Positions 22,838 to 33,740 of a stretch of 64,000 nucleotides of DNA are shown piece by piece (the stretch's first letter is position 1; each line of letters opens with the position of its first letter). Location of the stretch: the NCBI GenBank assembly GCA_015680685.1, contig MNCI01023742.1:1134979-1198978 (forward strand), given 5' to 3'. Position numbers and translations under genes: made by a program. Below the pieces are notes generated by a model that did not search any database, had not been told where the DNA came from, and saw only the letters and a program-made list of their open reading frames with translations. Source of the DNA: Gnetum montanum (lineage: Eukaryota > Streptophyta > Gnetopsida > Gnetales > Gnetaceae).

Positions 22838-23086
22838 TTGTATGTAGCAACCACACAACAAGAAGACACCCAATGGTTGATAGCTGATCAAGAGAGCAAC
22901 TCACCAATGTGCATGGAACTAACTAGGGTAACAACTTGCACTCACGTCAAAAGCATAGATGCACTAGAGAAAGAGTGTTACCAACTTCCAAACCTTAACC
23001 TGAAAACATCAATAGGAGGAAGCTGGAATTTCCTAAAAACTTCAATCAAGTGCTTTGATAAAAGATTACTAGTCAATGTGCAATAG
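22838..23086 (+). pseudogene. pre-RT linker of F, truncated pol
   Basis: An open frame of 82 codons containing YVATTQQEDTQW and IDALEKECYQLPN. It aligns with the minus-strand stretch just before RT in G (about 54220-53950), which reads YATTTI and MDELE-VHCQLSN. In F, coding resemblance ends here. In G it continues into RT. Confidence 0.55.
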
Positions 23087-25055
23087 ACCAAGCCTTACCA
23101 TGAATCTAGAACGGTCAATGCACATAACGCATTGGAGAAAGGATGACCTCACTCATTATTTCGAATCTTCCCCTTCCAACTTAGTCATGGGGGAGATGGC
23201 CACCTATGCTGATCAATCAAGGCCCTCAAGTCCTTTTTAAGTTTTTGTTTTGCACATTTTTGTTTTACAAATTTCTTTAAATTTTTTTGTTTTTCGTTTG
23301 TTTTGCAATGTTGTTCATAATTTTTCGCTTATTTGTGTGTTTATTTATTTTGTTTTGTTAGGTTTGTCACCTAATAAGTGCTCCTCATGGTGGTATGAAC
23401 TGTATTCCATTGATTGCTAATGTTTGGTTTTTACCTTTGAGTTATAACAGGCAATGAGTCCACATCATCCATGCATCCATGAATATTCTATGGTCTCTCT
23501 TGGCTTGGAATTGTACAGTCCCTTTCCTTAAATAATAGAATTATCAACGAATCGGTGACCAGGCATTTCTCAAATCAATGAAGGACTCAAGGATTGAAAA
23601 GGGTGTGACTTCAAGGGGATTTGATGCATTTGTGTTAGCCATTCTCTTAGGTGCTTGGATGTTTTCTTCTTGAGTTTTCCTTACCATTCCGACATTGCTC
23701 CATTATCGGGAAGCTAAGCTAATAAAAATAATAAGTCTTTGCATGGTGTGGTTCTTGCGCAAAAAGAAAAGGAAGAGAAAGTGAGAATTCAAAGCACACC
23801 CCTTAAATGAAATAATCATCTGGGCTACAAGCACTGGTTATGGAACTAAACAAACATGTTCCCTCTAACTAAGGCCCTTTCTTGCTTCCTACTTCCTCTC
23901 TCGTTTCGTCAAAATGGTGGTGACTCTTTGGTGGAGGCATTCTTGTTACTTCAAGTGGATGAATCGGACAAATGTGTTAATGTGAAGTCACTGGATGTGG
24001 ATTGTTTGAGGCTGGATTTGGAATGAGATCTGCTAAGTCACATTAACCATTAATACACAAGGGGCTATACACCACCTTGTTCTTGAGACTCCCTTCCATT
24101 CTCTTCTTTCCATCATTCTTTCTCCATTTTTCACCTCATTGTCGATTTTATCAATAGTCTATATTTTGGTTGATGCATTGTTTTCTTTTTGGTAAACTCT
24201 TGTGGTTAAGACTTTAACTCTTGTTTCCAAATGGCATTTCCAGAGCCTATGAACTCTTTGAATGCAGGATTGTAAGGGCATTAAGGGCATGAGCCTACTT
24301 TGGGGAGGACCCATTGGCATTCCTATTTGGTCCATTAGTTAATTTCTTTTCCTTAAACATTTTTACAATCAACATTTACTTTGTTCATTTCCATCCCTGC
24401 CATCCATTTTATCAGTGTTTCCATTTTTTCTTTTTCTCCATCTTTCTTATTCCTTCTCTTTTTCCATTCTCTCTCTACTGAAGGATCACTCTTAGTCATG
24501 GGGGTCCTAGTCCAATTTTTTCAATTTTCTCTTAACCCTTACACACCTTGGGTAGTCACCAGTGTTATAGCTCCAAAATCTACATCAGCCATATCACAAC
24601 TCAGCCAATGGACCTTTTACCAAGGCAAGGTATCAACTGCATTGTGATTCATTTACCCTTGCTAATTTAAGACTGTGTTATGTGTGTAGATGGAAATCAT
24701 ACAACAATGAATTGGATCTAGAGGGAACACTTGGAATGGACTGGTGCTAGAGCAGTTATGCAAGGAAAAAGATTGATGCAACGCTTATGGATGGATAATG
24801 AAAGGTGCAATCTTGGCATCAGTAGAAACAAACTTCTTCTTTTCTCTCTCTTTCTCTCTTCTCTCTCAACTACCAAATAAGGCTGGATATCAAATGTGTA
24901 TAGTGTTCACCCTTGTTACCATGAACACTAATATTGTCATGTATTATAATGATGATCCATTCATGTGTCACCCCATTCACCATTAGTGTCATTCAAGTCA
25001 ATAATCCCATACCTTCCCAATATTTTGTAAGGAACTTGAGGATGAGTTTTCATTC
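23087..25055 (+). other. pol-less 3' region of element F
   Basis: Non-coding or decayed. It contains TTAGTCATGGGGG at 23181-23193 and again at 24492-24504, both copies of the sequence that serves as the polypurine tract at 25056-25068. The GTGACTTCAAGGGG block near 23607 also occurs in A (near 47105) and in G (minus, near 50575), so it is a shared 3' untranslated region. Frames at 24381-24647 and 24798-24986 are pyrimidine-rich and unrecognised. Confidence 0.55.
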
Positions 25056-25068
25056 AGTCATGGGGGTA
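25056..25068 (+). other. polypurine tract of element F
   Basis: AGTCATGGGGGTA directly precedes the LTR start TGATGAG at 25069. Confidence 0.75.
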
Positions 25069-25895
25069 TGATGAGCCGCGATATCGTGTACATGATATTG
25101 CATCCACGATATCACGTCCACCCCTGTGATATTGCGTATGTGATATCGTAGCCCATCGCAATGTCTATAAATAAGAGGCAGCTTTCCATGTTTTAGATAC
25201 TTATAGAGTTAGACCCTTAGCTAAACTCTTGCAGTTTTACCATTCCAGAGTTAGAATAATTTCCATGTTTCCGCAATAGGAGTCTTAAAGTGAACGGATC
25301 TTTATTCGAGAAAATTGTACCTTAGCACACATTTGTGTACGGAAATAAAGACAAACTTTCTGATAAACCTTGTAGCATATGGACTAAGCTAAATAGTAAT
25401 TAATTATTGTTGAATGTTTAAATGCTTTCCTAGTTAATTAATATCTCTCAACCCTTGACTCTCCTAGTTAAGTACACTTAGTATGATAGCTTCGAGCATG
25501 TGTATGACACTTGGTAACCTAGTAATGAATAGCGTTTGGTAATCCCAATAGCGTTGCACTGGTTCAGGGTGTGTGCGGCAAGTGGGAATGGATACTGGTG
25601 TTAGGTCAATTAGATCTTAGTTAGTGAGTAGTTAATGAAAGTAGTCACTTAGTTCTCTTCACCTTCCCCTATTAGCATAAGATATTAAAAAGATAAAAGA
25701 TATAAAAATCAGATACCTCAAGCTTACTTAACCATACAACCGTGATAATACAAGTAAGTTTGGGAAGATAGTGATTAATTAACCTTAAGTGTTCCATTAA
25801 GGCACGTAAGCACTTAGTCCTTGGAGTTCGACCTGATCACGTGTGAAATGCTCATATTCGTATGGTTGAGTGTAGGGTTACCTAACCACTCATCA
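25069..25895 (+). mobile_element. 3' LTR of element F (827 bp)
   Basis: TGATGAG...ACTCATCA. The U3 is only about 95 bp and is made of GATATC/GATATT half-palindromes. TATA box CTATAAATAAGAGG is near 25164. Matches the LTR fragment at 1-328 most closely. It is followed at once by the LTR of element A. Confidence 0.85.
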
Positions 25896-26695
25896 TGCTT
25901 GTAGCCCATTATTTTGTCTAAGGGATGTGCTTGTAGCCTAATGCTAGTTCTATAAATAAGAGGTGGCTCTCCCTTGTTTCACATCCATTTTTTAGTTCCT
26001 TAGCTAAACTCTTGCAGTTTTTCCTTCTCAAAGTTAGAATTATTTTCCAGTGTATGCCCACAGTGTGGTGATTGTAATTGTACGACATCCTTTATTCAAG
26101 TGTGATGTACTTGGACATGCATATGATCGACAATAAAGATCAAGATTACTTCATCATTACAGCATTCACTTAGATTAATTATTTAATTAATTGTTATTTA
26201 CTTCTTTCATAGATAATATCCTCTCACCCTTATCTCATGTTAAAACGTGGAATGAGTACGACTTGATTATGAGCATTTAAGTGTGACTACTTGGTAACCC
26301 AGTAGTGTACCTAGGATTTGCGCTTGGTAATCCCAGTGGTAGTTGTGCACGAAGTCCAAGATGTGTACGGATGATCAAGGAACGGATGCTCATTGCACTT
26401 AGGCTTGTTTAGATTCTCTCTTATCCTTTCCTCCTAAGCTTAGTTAATCTTATTTTCCATTGCCTTCAGGAGTAGCATTAGATTAGGAACCACATCATAC
26501 ACCTCACTATGGACTAAATCATAAGTGACAAAGATAATACTAGTCCAGGTGGGAAGATAGTGAACTATGACCTAAGGCTAACTATTTAGGTGCCACAACT
26601 AGTCCATTTGTGGAGTTCGATCGGATCAAGCGTGAAAACGCTCGTATTCGTATGGTTGAGTGTAGGGGTACCTCACCACTCATCATTGGCACTAT
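25896..26695 (+). mobile_element. 5' LTR of element A, U3 start missing (800 bp)
   Basis: From the TATA region (TTCTATAAATAAGAGG, near 25950) to ACTCATCA at 26695 it matches 49700-50441 closely. The first 50 bases do not match the GATATC-rich U3 of the 3' partner. The normal TGATGAG start is absent and the F LTR end abuts directly, which suggests a deletion or recombination between the two LTRs. Confidence 0.75.
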
Positions 26696-26696
26696 T

Positions 26697-26714
26697 GTCA
26701 GGGATGGTGCTAGT
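26697..26714 (+). other. primer binding site of element A, tRNA-Asp type
   Basis: TGGCACTATTGTCAGGGA. It differs from the tRNA-Asp PBS TGGCGCCGTTGTCGGGGA only by transitions of the C-to-T or G-to-A kind, mostly at former CG sites. Confidence 0.75.
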
Positions 26715-26826
26715 TATCTAGATTAGTTATATCATACAAGGTCACTATATAGGAATTAATAGTATATCTTTTAAGAAGAAATAATTACAAAAAGTCACAT
26801 ACGAATTCACACACAGTTTCACAACC

Positions 26827-28325
26827 ATGCCTCTCCTACAAGACTATAATAATGCCACATCTGGTGAGGCAGTTCATTGGAGAACCAATGAATTACATGA
26901 CAATGAAGATTGGAGCATTCAACCTTATGCAAGAGTCCCCTACGTTTATGAACACCCCAACGATACTCAAAGACTCTCGTCATCCAACTCTGACACCTCT
27001 AGTGAGGATGAGACATCCCATAGAACGAGGAGGCTTGAAAGGCCTAAGACCTTCTCAATAACTAACAAGAACTTACTTGAGGATGATTGGAAGACTTACA
27101 AAAGTCATAACGAGTTTTACAATTCCTTCTCTTCCTCTACTCCTGCAACATCAGATTGTGACATGGATGACTATCTTTCAAGGGATCAGCGTAGAACAAA
27201 AAATTGAGCTCACAAAGAAAATCAAGAACACCAACATAAATGAAGGCAACATCATCCCAACTTACAAACTCAAAACCCACTTAGTGATGATGAACCCTTA
27301 CTGGCCACTAAGAGCCTAACACCAATACAAGAGGCTATTCGAATCTCATGTAGGCATCATAAAGAGAGCCATCTACCCAGGATCTATTTAAACAACTTTC
27401 TTGCTTTTTTAGGAGGCTATGACTTAGATTCGCAACAACATTTACTAGCCTTTTACAATGCATGCACATGGAACAACATCGATAATGGTTGGAAAAAACT
27501 TAAGATCTTTCCTATGACACTCGTTAGCCAAGAAAAACTATGTTATAGATCATTAAAACAAAATTCAATACGACGTTGGTCAACAATGGTAGAGTTATTT
27601 AACGAAAGATATCAAACCTATGCAAGAGTGTCAGCCTTGAGGAAACAAATCCAAGGGTGGAAACAACCACAACATGAACCCTTGGACATGGCCTTAGAAA
27701 GATATCATGCACTATTAAATAACTGTCCAGGCCATGAGTTCTCCGAGGAAAGGCTAATGTACCATATCATTGATGGGCTGCATGATGAAACAAGAGAGAC
27801 ACTAGGGATGTATGCCCAAGGCCAATTATATGAACTATGAACCCATCAAATCCAAGAGCTTATTAACCAGGTAGCAAAAGAAGAAGGAGAAATGGCTAGA
27901 TGGAAGAGTGTTGAAAAACATCAACGGGACCAAAATCTCAACTTAACAAAGATCCATGATCATAAAAAGGAGAAATCAACCTATCACACAAAGAAAGAAC
28001 CATCTTTGCCAGAACAATAATCATTAGAGGAAGTTGAGGCAAAGATTAATAAGATGTTGGAATGGACGCATAAAAAGTGTGGATAAGTTATCGATATTAT
28101 TGGAGATAGAGCTTTGGCAAACTAAGAAGCAGGACAAGAAATTAGACATTCAGAAAGAAGGAATGAAGAAAATAAGAGCTCAACTGCTGATCATACATAT
28201 GAATGTAACATATGCCTGTACGATCACCCCAAGGGCCAATGCCCAATCCTGTTACATTTATATGAGCATTGGGGAAACACATTACATCCATAGTTTGTAT
28301 AGAGATATTGTGTTCGACCACAGTG
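26827..28325 (+). pseudogene. gag of element A, part 1
   Basis: A 126-codon N-terminal frame (26827-27207) rich in Ser/Asp/Glu is followed by a gag core in another frame. The core is open at 27514-27840: SIRRWSTMVELFNERYQTY, WKQPQHEPLDMAL and HIIDGLHDETRETLGMYAQG; with the upstream part reading NNFLAFLGGYDLDSQQHL. The zinc knuckle CNICLYDHPKGQC (C-x2-C-x3-H-x4-C) lies near 28204-28245. The frame is then cut at 28330 by insertion of element D and resumes at 45981. Binds and packages element RNA; now broken by stops as well. Confidence 0.8.
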
Positions 28326-28330
28326 GCAAC

Positions 28331-29735
28331 TGTAATGACAGAAAACGTCGATCACTGGAAATACCGAACGAAAGTCCACATACACAGTTTTAACCCCAGA
28401 TTTGTGTGAGGACCGTGCTGGAGAGAAAACAAATCCAAGGTGCCCTGAACGGTCTTGTCGATCAGATAGGGACTTACTTGATCAGTAAAAATTTTTTGTG
28501 ATATTTGGGCGATGAAATGATGGTTCTTTACGAGAAGGTATAATATTGTTAACTTAGCAGGTAATTGCAAATGATGAAATCGATTTAGAACGATTTTCCA
28601 GATTTGTATAGATAAGGCACAAGAGATCAAATTCTAAACATGGGCAATCCCAAGATCTGGGATTCACCTCATGAACAAAATATATTGAATACAACTATTA
28701 CAGGAAGACTTCAATCTAGGGGAAGCACGTGCCAATAACAAGAAAGTTGTTCAAAGATGAAGGAAGTAAAGGTCGATCTACCTCGTTCTAGTGGATCTGT
28801 GTACAAGGAAGTCGGTTCGAAGCAGAATGTCTGTCAACCTGCTATTCTTGACTGAAGATTCTTGTCAATTGCCTTCGATATTCTTGCAATTACTAATCCT
28901 CTTTGTTCTCTTGTTAAAATCTGTCAACGATTATCAATGGAAGGAAAAAATTGCACACAAAGAAAATTCGTTAAGTCTTAGGAGAAATTTTTGCCGACCC
29001 TTTGATCTTTATCAACTAGAGCATTTATAAGGTTAGGGTCAAGCGAAAGACGCGGTTTAGATGATGCGTGTCTTCAATTTGCAAAATGTCATTGACTTGA
29101 AGTGGTGGTTGTTGAAGCTTGTGGTGCCACACCACCTTACGCTCTAAAGCGTAATGTGGCGTAAACTGCCTTGTTGGAGCTTTGGCGATAGGCGATTTCT
29201 TGATTACGCTACAATACGCTGGAGAGTGTATCATGTCGTATGGGCTGCTGATGCTCACATTATGCCATTTCTGTCTATGCTTGTATTACGGTGCACCATG
29301 CTAGATTATGCTGCACCATGCTAGATTACGCTCCACCACGCTAGATTATGCTTCATAGCGTAGTTTACCGTAAAATAGCGCACTTACAAAAAATCGAAGT
29401 TTTGTTGAAGTCTTGGGCATTTTCCTTTCTTGATGTTGTGGCAGATTGCTTTTTGACATTACACTACATTACACCATGTTGCCTAATGCAACGTAATATG
29501 CCAAAAAGCTAAGGTTCTCGAAACATAGAGAATTTGAAAAGTTGAAAGCTTGTCGCTATGCACTCGTCGCTTTACTCTGTCTTCTGGAATTCATTTGTGC
29601 TGTGCCACACAACGTGGTAGGACGTGCTTTTAATTTGAAAAGGAACTTGTTGTGCCGCACCTTGTTGCGACCCTTTGCTTGAATCACTAGCTTTTTGCTG
29701 AATCGCTGAGGCCTCGAAATTTTCATGGTGTTTCA
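28331..29735 (-). mobile_element. 3' LTR of element D (1405 bp)
   Basis: On the minus strand TGAAACACCATG...CTGTCATTACA. U3 about 705 bp, TATA box TATAAATG (plus 29022-29029), R/U5 about 690 bp. The U3 has an array of TTACGCT / AGCGTAA words at 29130-29400. Matches 44567-45975 throughout. Confidence 0.9.
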
Positions 29736-29739
29736 ATAA

Positions 29740-29748
29740 CCCCTCTTT
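29740..29748 (-). other. polypurine tract of element D
   Basis: AAAGAGGGG on the minus strand, then TTAT, then the LTR start TGAAACACC. Confidence 0.8.
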
Positions 29749-29752
29749 GTTG

Positions 29753-30920
29753 ACGTTTAGAGGGCTTGCCTGAAAGACATCGACAAAGAATACGAAACAC
29801 CGAAAAGGTAAAGGCATCAACAGTTTCTATCGAAGATTGCTCAAATGTCTTTCTGTCAAACTTAGAAGTGCAAAGATGGAGGGCCATAGGGTATAGGAGG
29901 GATCTTACAGGAGTTAAAGATGGTAGGTTCGGGGAAGACTCAAATACATGAACATGAAGTTTTTCCGAACAAGTGATTACGTCCTTTCGCTAATGTGTTT
30001 GCAAAAGGTTATGTCGTCATACTGCATATGAGGGGCTTGCAAGGACAAGTTGCATTATGCCCGCATGGCCTGGATGAGTTGTTGTACATCCACTTTGCCA
30101 AATGCTTTTTTTTTGCAGATTGCATCCCACAAAGCGAGCTGCATTATGCTTGTTCATGGACATGATGATGAAAAAGGATTGACTTAATGCTCATGTTCTG
30201 TACAAGTAGAGACGAAGGTAGAGACAATTGCAAGGATAATTAAAGAGGAAAACAAAGTAAAGTATCCGATGGAGGGAGAGGTAGGGTTTACACTTCCAAG
30301 TAGCTAGGCCAGTCTAAGCAGCCACCTCAGAATGCCATAACACCTCACCTTCCAATGAAAGTATTCTCGATCAACGTTTCCATAACAAGTAACCTACAAA
30401 ACATAACAGAGAACGGAGAGCTAGAAATAAACGTCCTAATCGCTAAGGAGGGAGGCTGTTGAAACAAGCACTATCCAAAGAGACAATGAGAGTGTAGACC
30501 ATTGAAACAGGGACCGTAGTAAGGAGCAAGGGTGCCAATGTTGATGCCATGGTTCATAAAGTTACCATCGACAGCCAGATTCATCTTGCTCAAAGGCTTG
30601 GGCAAAGAACATGTCAGATGAATTTGCTAAGCCAGAATCTGTTAATGATGATGGATGGAGGCCACTGAGATTATGGATGACCACAGTTTCTTCAGGGCTC
30701 CAAGCGACGAAGTTGATCCCAAGAGCTGTAACTACGCAGTGGCTGTCGTAGCAACATCTCTGAGGGATCAGTAGTATGCCTTTCGGCATTTTCAAGGAAT
30801 CAGTAGGATGCTGATGGGGTAGTGGCGTTGTGTCTATTCCAGTGCCTTACCCACTCCATTCGGTAGGGATGCAGTGCAAGAGTGATCACACTCACTTGCT
30901 TCATGGATTTCCTATTGACA
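29753..30920 (-). other. 3' spacer of element D
   Basis: Mostly uncoded. A 77-codon minus-strand frame at 30795-30562 (RCCYDSHCVVTALGINFVAW; HNLSGLHPSSL) has protein-like composition but no family that I recognise. It could be the end of an extra gene or a captured fragment. Confidence 0.4.
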
Positions 30921-30924
30921 GATT

Positions 30925-31290
30925 CCAGTTTTGGATCCTAGTTGACTGTTGTTGCTGGTTTTATGTCTAAGAAGACCGTGGTCCCGGTTTAACGTCTGGG
31001 CAGACTGAAACCTGCTAGTTTTACGTCATAGCAAACGGTGGAAGATCTAGTTTATGGTCCTAGCAGACCATGCTATGGGTGTCAATTTTATGTTGTGACC
31101 CAAGGATAAGTCTATGCTGGTTTAGCGTCTGAGCAGACGTGTGCTTACCTTGTCAGTTTCACGTCATGGCGGACAGTCAAAAACTTTGTTAGTTTAGCGT
31201 CTTGGTGGATGTGTGCAAGAATTGCCAGTTTTATGTCGTAGCGTACGTTTACAACTTTGCTAGTTTTACATCGTGGTAGACATTTGTTAC
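30925..31290. repeat. tandem array, about 11 copies of a 30-37 bp unit
   Basis: Units start near 30925, 30954, 30983, 31013, 31048, 31082, 31116, 31152, 31187, 31224 and 31258. The core is (C/T)AGTTTNACGTCNTAGCAGAC with many variants. A lone related copy, CCAGTTTAAGGTCTTAGTGGAC, lies near 34897 on the other side of pol. Lies between integrase and the polypurine tract of D. Confidence 0.8.
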
Positions 31291-31304
31291 CTAAGTTTGA
31301 GCCG

Positions 31305-32480
31305 AGTCGAAGCTTAGATGTGGTACCGCTTTAGATACAGATGATTCACTAGATTTGGTAGCTTGTTGCCATCGATATCTGCTAACTTGAATGCTTTGTT
31401 TCCGTATGCACTGATGACCAGGAAAGGACCTTCCTAGTTTGCAGAGAACTTGCCTACTGGTTCACGAATGGCCTTGAGAACTAAGTCTCCCTTCTTGATC
31501 GGTCGTTGGTATGGATTGTGCTAGTGCTTCTGTCTTTGTTTGTCCTGATATCTTTCAATGGTGTCGAGCATTTGGATGCACTTCTCCTCTACTTAGTCCA
31601 AATCCACAATCCTAGACTCATTGTGCTGAGTCTCATTTATAACCATTGAGAGGACCATTCGCAATGAGGGAACTTGTAATTCCAAGGGCAACACTACTTC
31701 AGATCCATAGACTAGGCTATAGTGTGTCCTATCTGTAGCTATTCTACACGTCGTACGATATGCCCATAGCATGTAGAGGATTTTTTCATGCCACCGCTAT
31801 TTATTGTTGCTAAGCATCTTCTTAAGCAGATTGATAATTACCTTGTTTGTTTCTTCTACTTGACCATTTGCTTGTGGGTAATAGGGTGAAGAAAAAGATT
31901 ACTTGATGCCAATATTATTGCAAAAATATTTGGTTTTGATACTACTAAATTATGGCCCATTGTCGGTCATAATAGTCATAGGAAGCCCGAATCTGGTTAC
32001 TATATTGTCTAAGATGAAATGGAAAACCTGTTGAGATATAATCTTCCATAGGGGAATGACCTCGACCCACTTCATGAAATACTCAGTGGCAGTGATAATG
32101 AAGCTATGTCCTACGGAAGACTTAGGCGTGATAGGGCCTATAATATCTAGTCCCCATCATTGGAATGGCCAAGTAATCTGTGTAGTGTGCAACTCAGTTG
32201 GTGACACATGTGTTAGATTTGCATAATGCTGGCATGTGTTGCACGTCTTAACCTTGACAAGGCAGTCTTTTTCCATGTATGGCCAATAGTACCCTAGGCA
32301 TCTGTTTTAGCGGCCATTGCTCGTGGGGCTACGTGTCCTCTACACAGCCCCTCGTGGACTTCGTTAACTATTCGCTGTGCTTGATCACTGTTAACACATG
32401 TTAGCAATACCCCATCGAAAAAGCATCTACAGAGAGTACTGTCTCCAAGTATGATGTATTGCCTGTCACGCTTGCGCACT
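31305..32480 (-). pseudogene. integrase of element D
   Basis: Minus strand. A zinc-binding part near 32390-32215 shows HEGLCRGH and CNTCQHYAN (H-H-C-C). The catalytic core carries LDIIGPI, MTDNGP and YPQANGQVEETN (the D, D and E positions are all present). A C-terminal part reads GPFLVISAYGNKAFKL and LVNHLYLKRYH. Stops and shifts break it into pieces. Catalyses insertion of the element's cDNA. It follows directly on the second RNase H in the same polyprotein. Confidence 0.85.
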
Positions 32481-32488
32481 GCATCTTT

Positions 32489-33090
32489 TTACGCATGTGT
32501 TAGCTCGTGCGGTGGTTTGCCATGTAGGAGGTAAGTCTTAATGTCATCGTACCATTTTGGCATTCCTCCTACGTTTAATGAAGAGATTTGCACTACTTGA
32601 ATGATAGGATCTGTGCATTCCATCATTAACGCGGGCCAAGTGGCAAACAAGTGTGGTGGCACATTTGGCGCCAATGTGGCCAGTGCATTGGCCACAACAT
32701 TTTCATTACGTGGCACGTGTTGGGCATCGATTGTCATGAATTTTTTTAGGAGATCTTTAGTCATATCGCAGTAGGAATGTAGGTGCACAGCCTTGTAGGC
32801 ATAGACTCCTGTGATTTGATTGATGACAAGCATCGAATCGCCTCGGATTGCCAGGTGTTGGACGTTGAGTTCTCTGGCTGTCAACAATTCTCTGAGGAGC
32901 CCCTCATACTCTACCACGTTGTTCATACAAGGAAAGGTCAGGAGGTAAGCCAATGGACACACATCCTTAGGAGAAAGTGTAATAATAGTGGCGAAACTGC
33001 CGCCTCTAGTGGTTGAAGCTCTGTTTAAGTATAACGTTGTTTCAAGGCCTATTGACATAAGGCTTAAACTATGTACATACTTATCCGATA
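32489..33090 (-). pseudogene. second, archaeal-type RNase H of element D
   Basis: A 189-codon minus-strand open frame. Blocks: LYLNRASTTRGGSFATI (usual start FDGAS), LTFPCMNNVVEYEGLL, HLAIRGDSMLVINQI, DAQHVPRNENVVANALA. In the family the catalytic acids are D (FDGAS), E (EYEAL), D (GDSxLV) and D (ADALA). Here the first is Asn-Arg in place of Asp-Gly and the last reads NALA, so two of four acids are lost while the frame stays open. Presence of this extra domain between RNase H and integrase is the known signature of the Tat branch. Confidence 0.85.
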
Positions 33091-33169
33091 ATTTTGGCTC
33101 TATTGTAGCTTGATCATTAATCGGCGATGTTGCTAACTGGTTAGCTATGGCCTGGCCTTTGGTGGATGA

Positions 33170-33740
33170 CTAACCAACATAATGTAAATCGAATTCCGCT
33201 GTGATAGCCTTCCAGCGAGCTATTCTACTACTCTCATACAAGTTGTTCGAGATAGCTCGTAGAACATTATTTTTGCAAATGATATTGACTTGACTATGTA
33301 AAAGATAATGCCTACATTTTATAAGTGTGAAAACCAATGCCAAACAGTTACGTTCCACTTCATTGTACCTTGTCTTGTACGCAAATAGAGTGTGACTGAG
33401 GTAATAGATAGGAGATTCTGACCCGTTGTTTCTTTTTTGGCAAAGTAATGCAGCTATAGACACGTCCAAGTTTGCTAGATAGATGTAAAAAGGCTGATCC
33501 CTTTGTGGTAGGAAAACCGTTGGCAAAGGTTGCAGCTCCTTTTTTAAATTTTCAAATGCACACTGGCAGTCATCATTCCATTCAAAATTAACACCCTTCT
33601 TAAGAAGATGTGGCATGGGATGTAATTTATCTGTTAACTTTGAAATGAACCGCCTGATAAATTGAAGCCTGCCCTGCAACCCACGTAGTTTCTTGAGGTT
33701 TGTAGGTGGCATTAAATCAACGATGGCTTTGACCTTTTCG
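33170..33740 (-). pseudogene. RNase H (first) of element D
   Basis: A 180-codon minus-strand frame beginning with the RT-RNase H connection (KKLRGLQGRLQFIRRFI, FEWNDDCQCAFENLK). Then IYLANLDVSIAALLCQ (usual catalytic D lies in the YLA/S position), SPIYYLSHTL, NEVERNCLALVFTLIKCRHY and FDLHYVG. This is the retroviral-type fold reduced to a connection or tether in Tat elements, followed by the active archaeal-type copy. Confidence 0.8.

Noticed and set aside
29100-29400. Possible structured RNA from the TTACGCT / AGCGTAA words
   Set aside because: The words are dispersed in U3 upstream of the TATA box, so they would not be in the element's main transcript from this LTR. A binding-site array is simpler.
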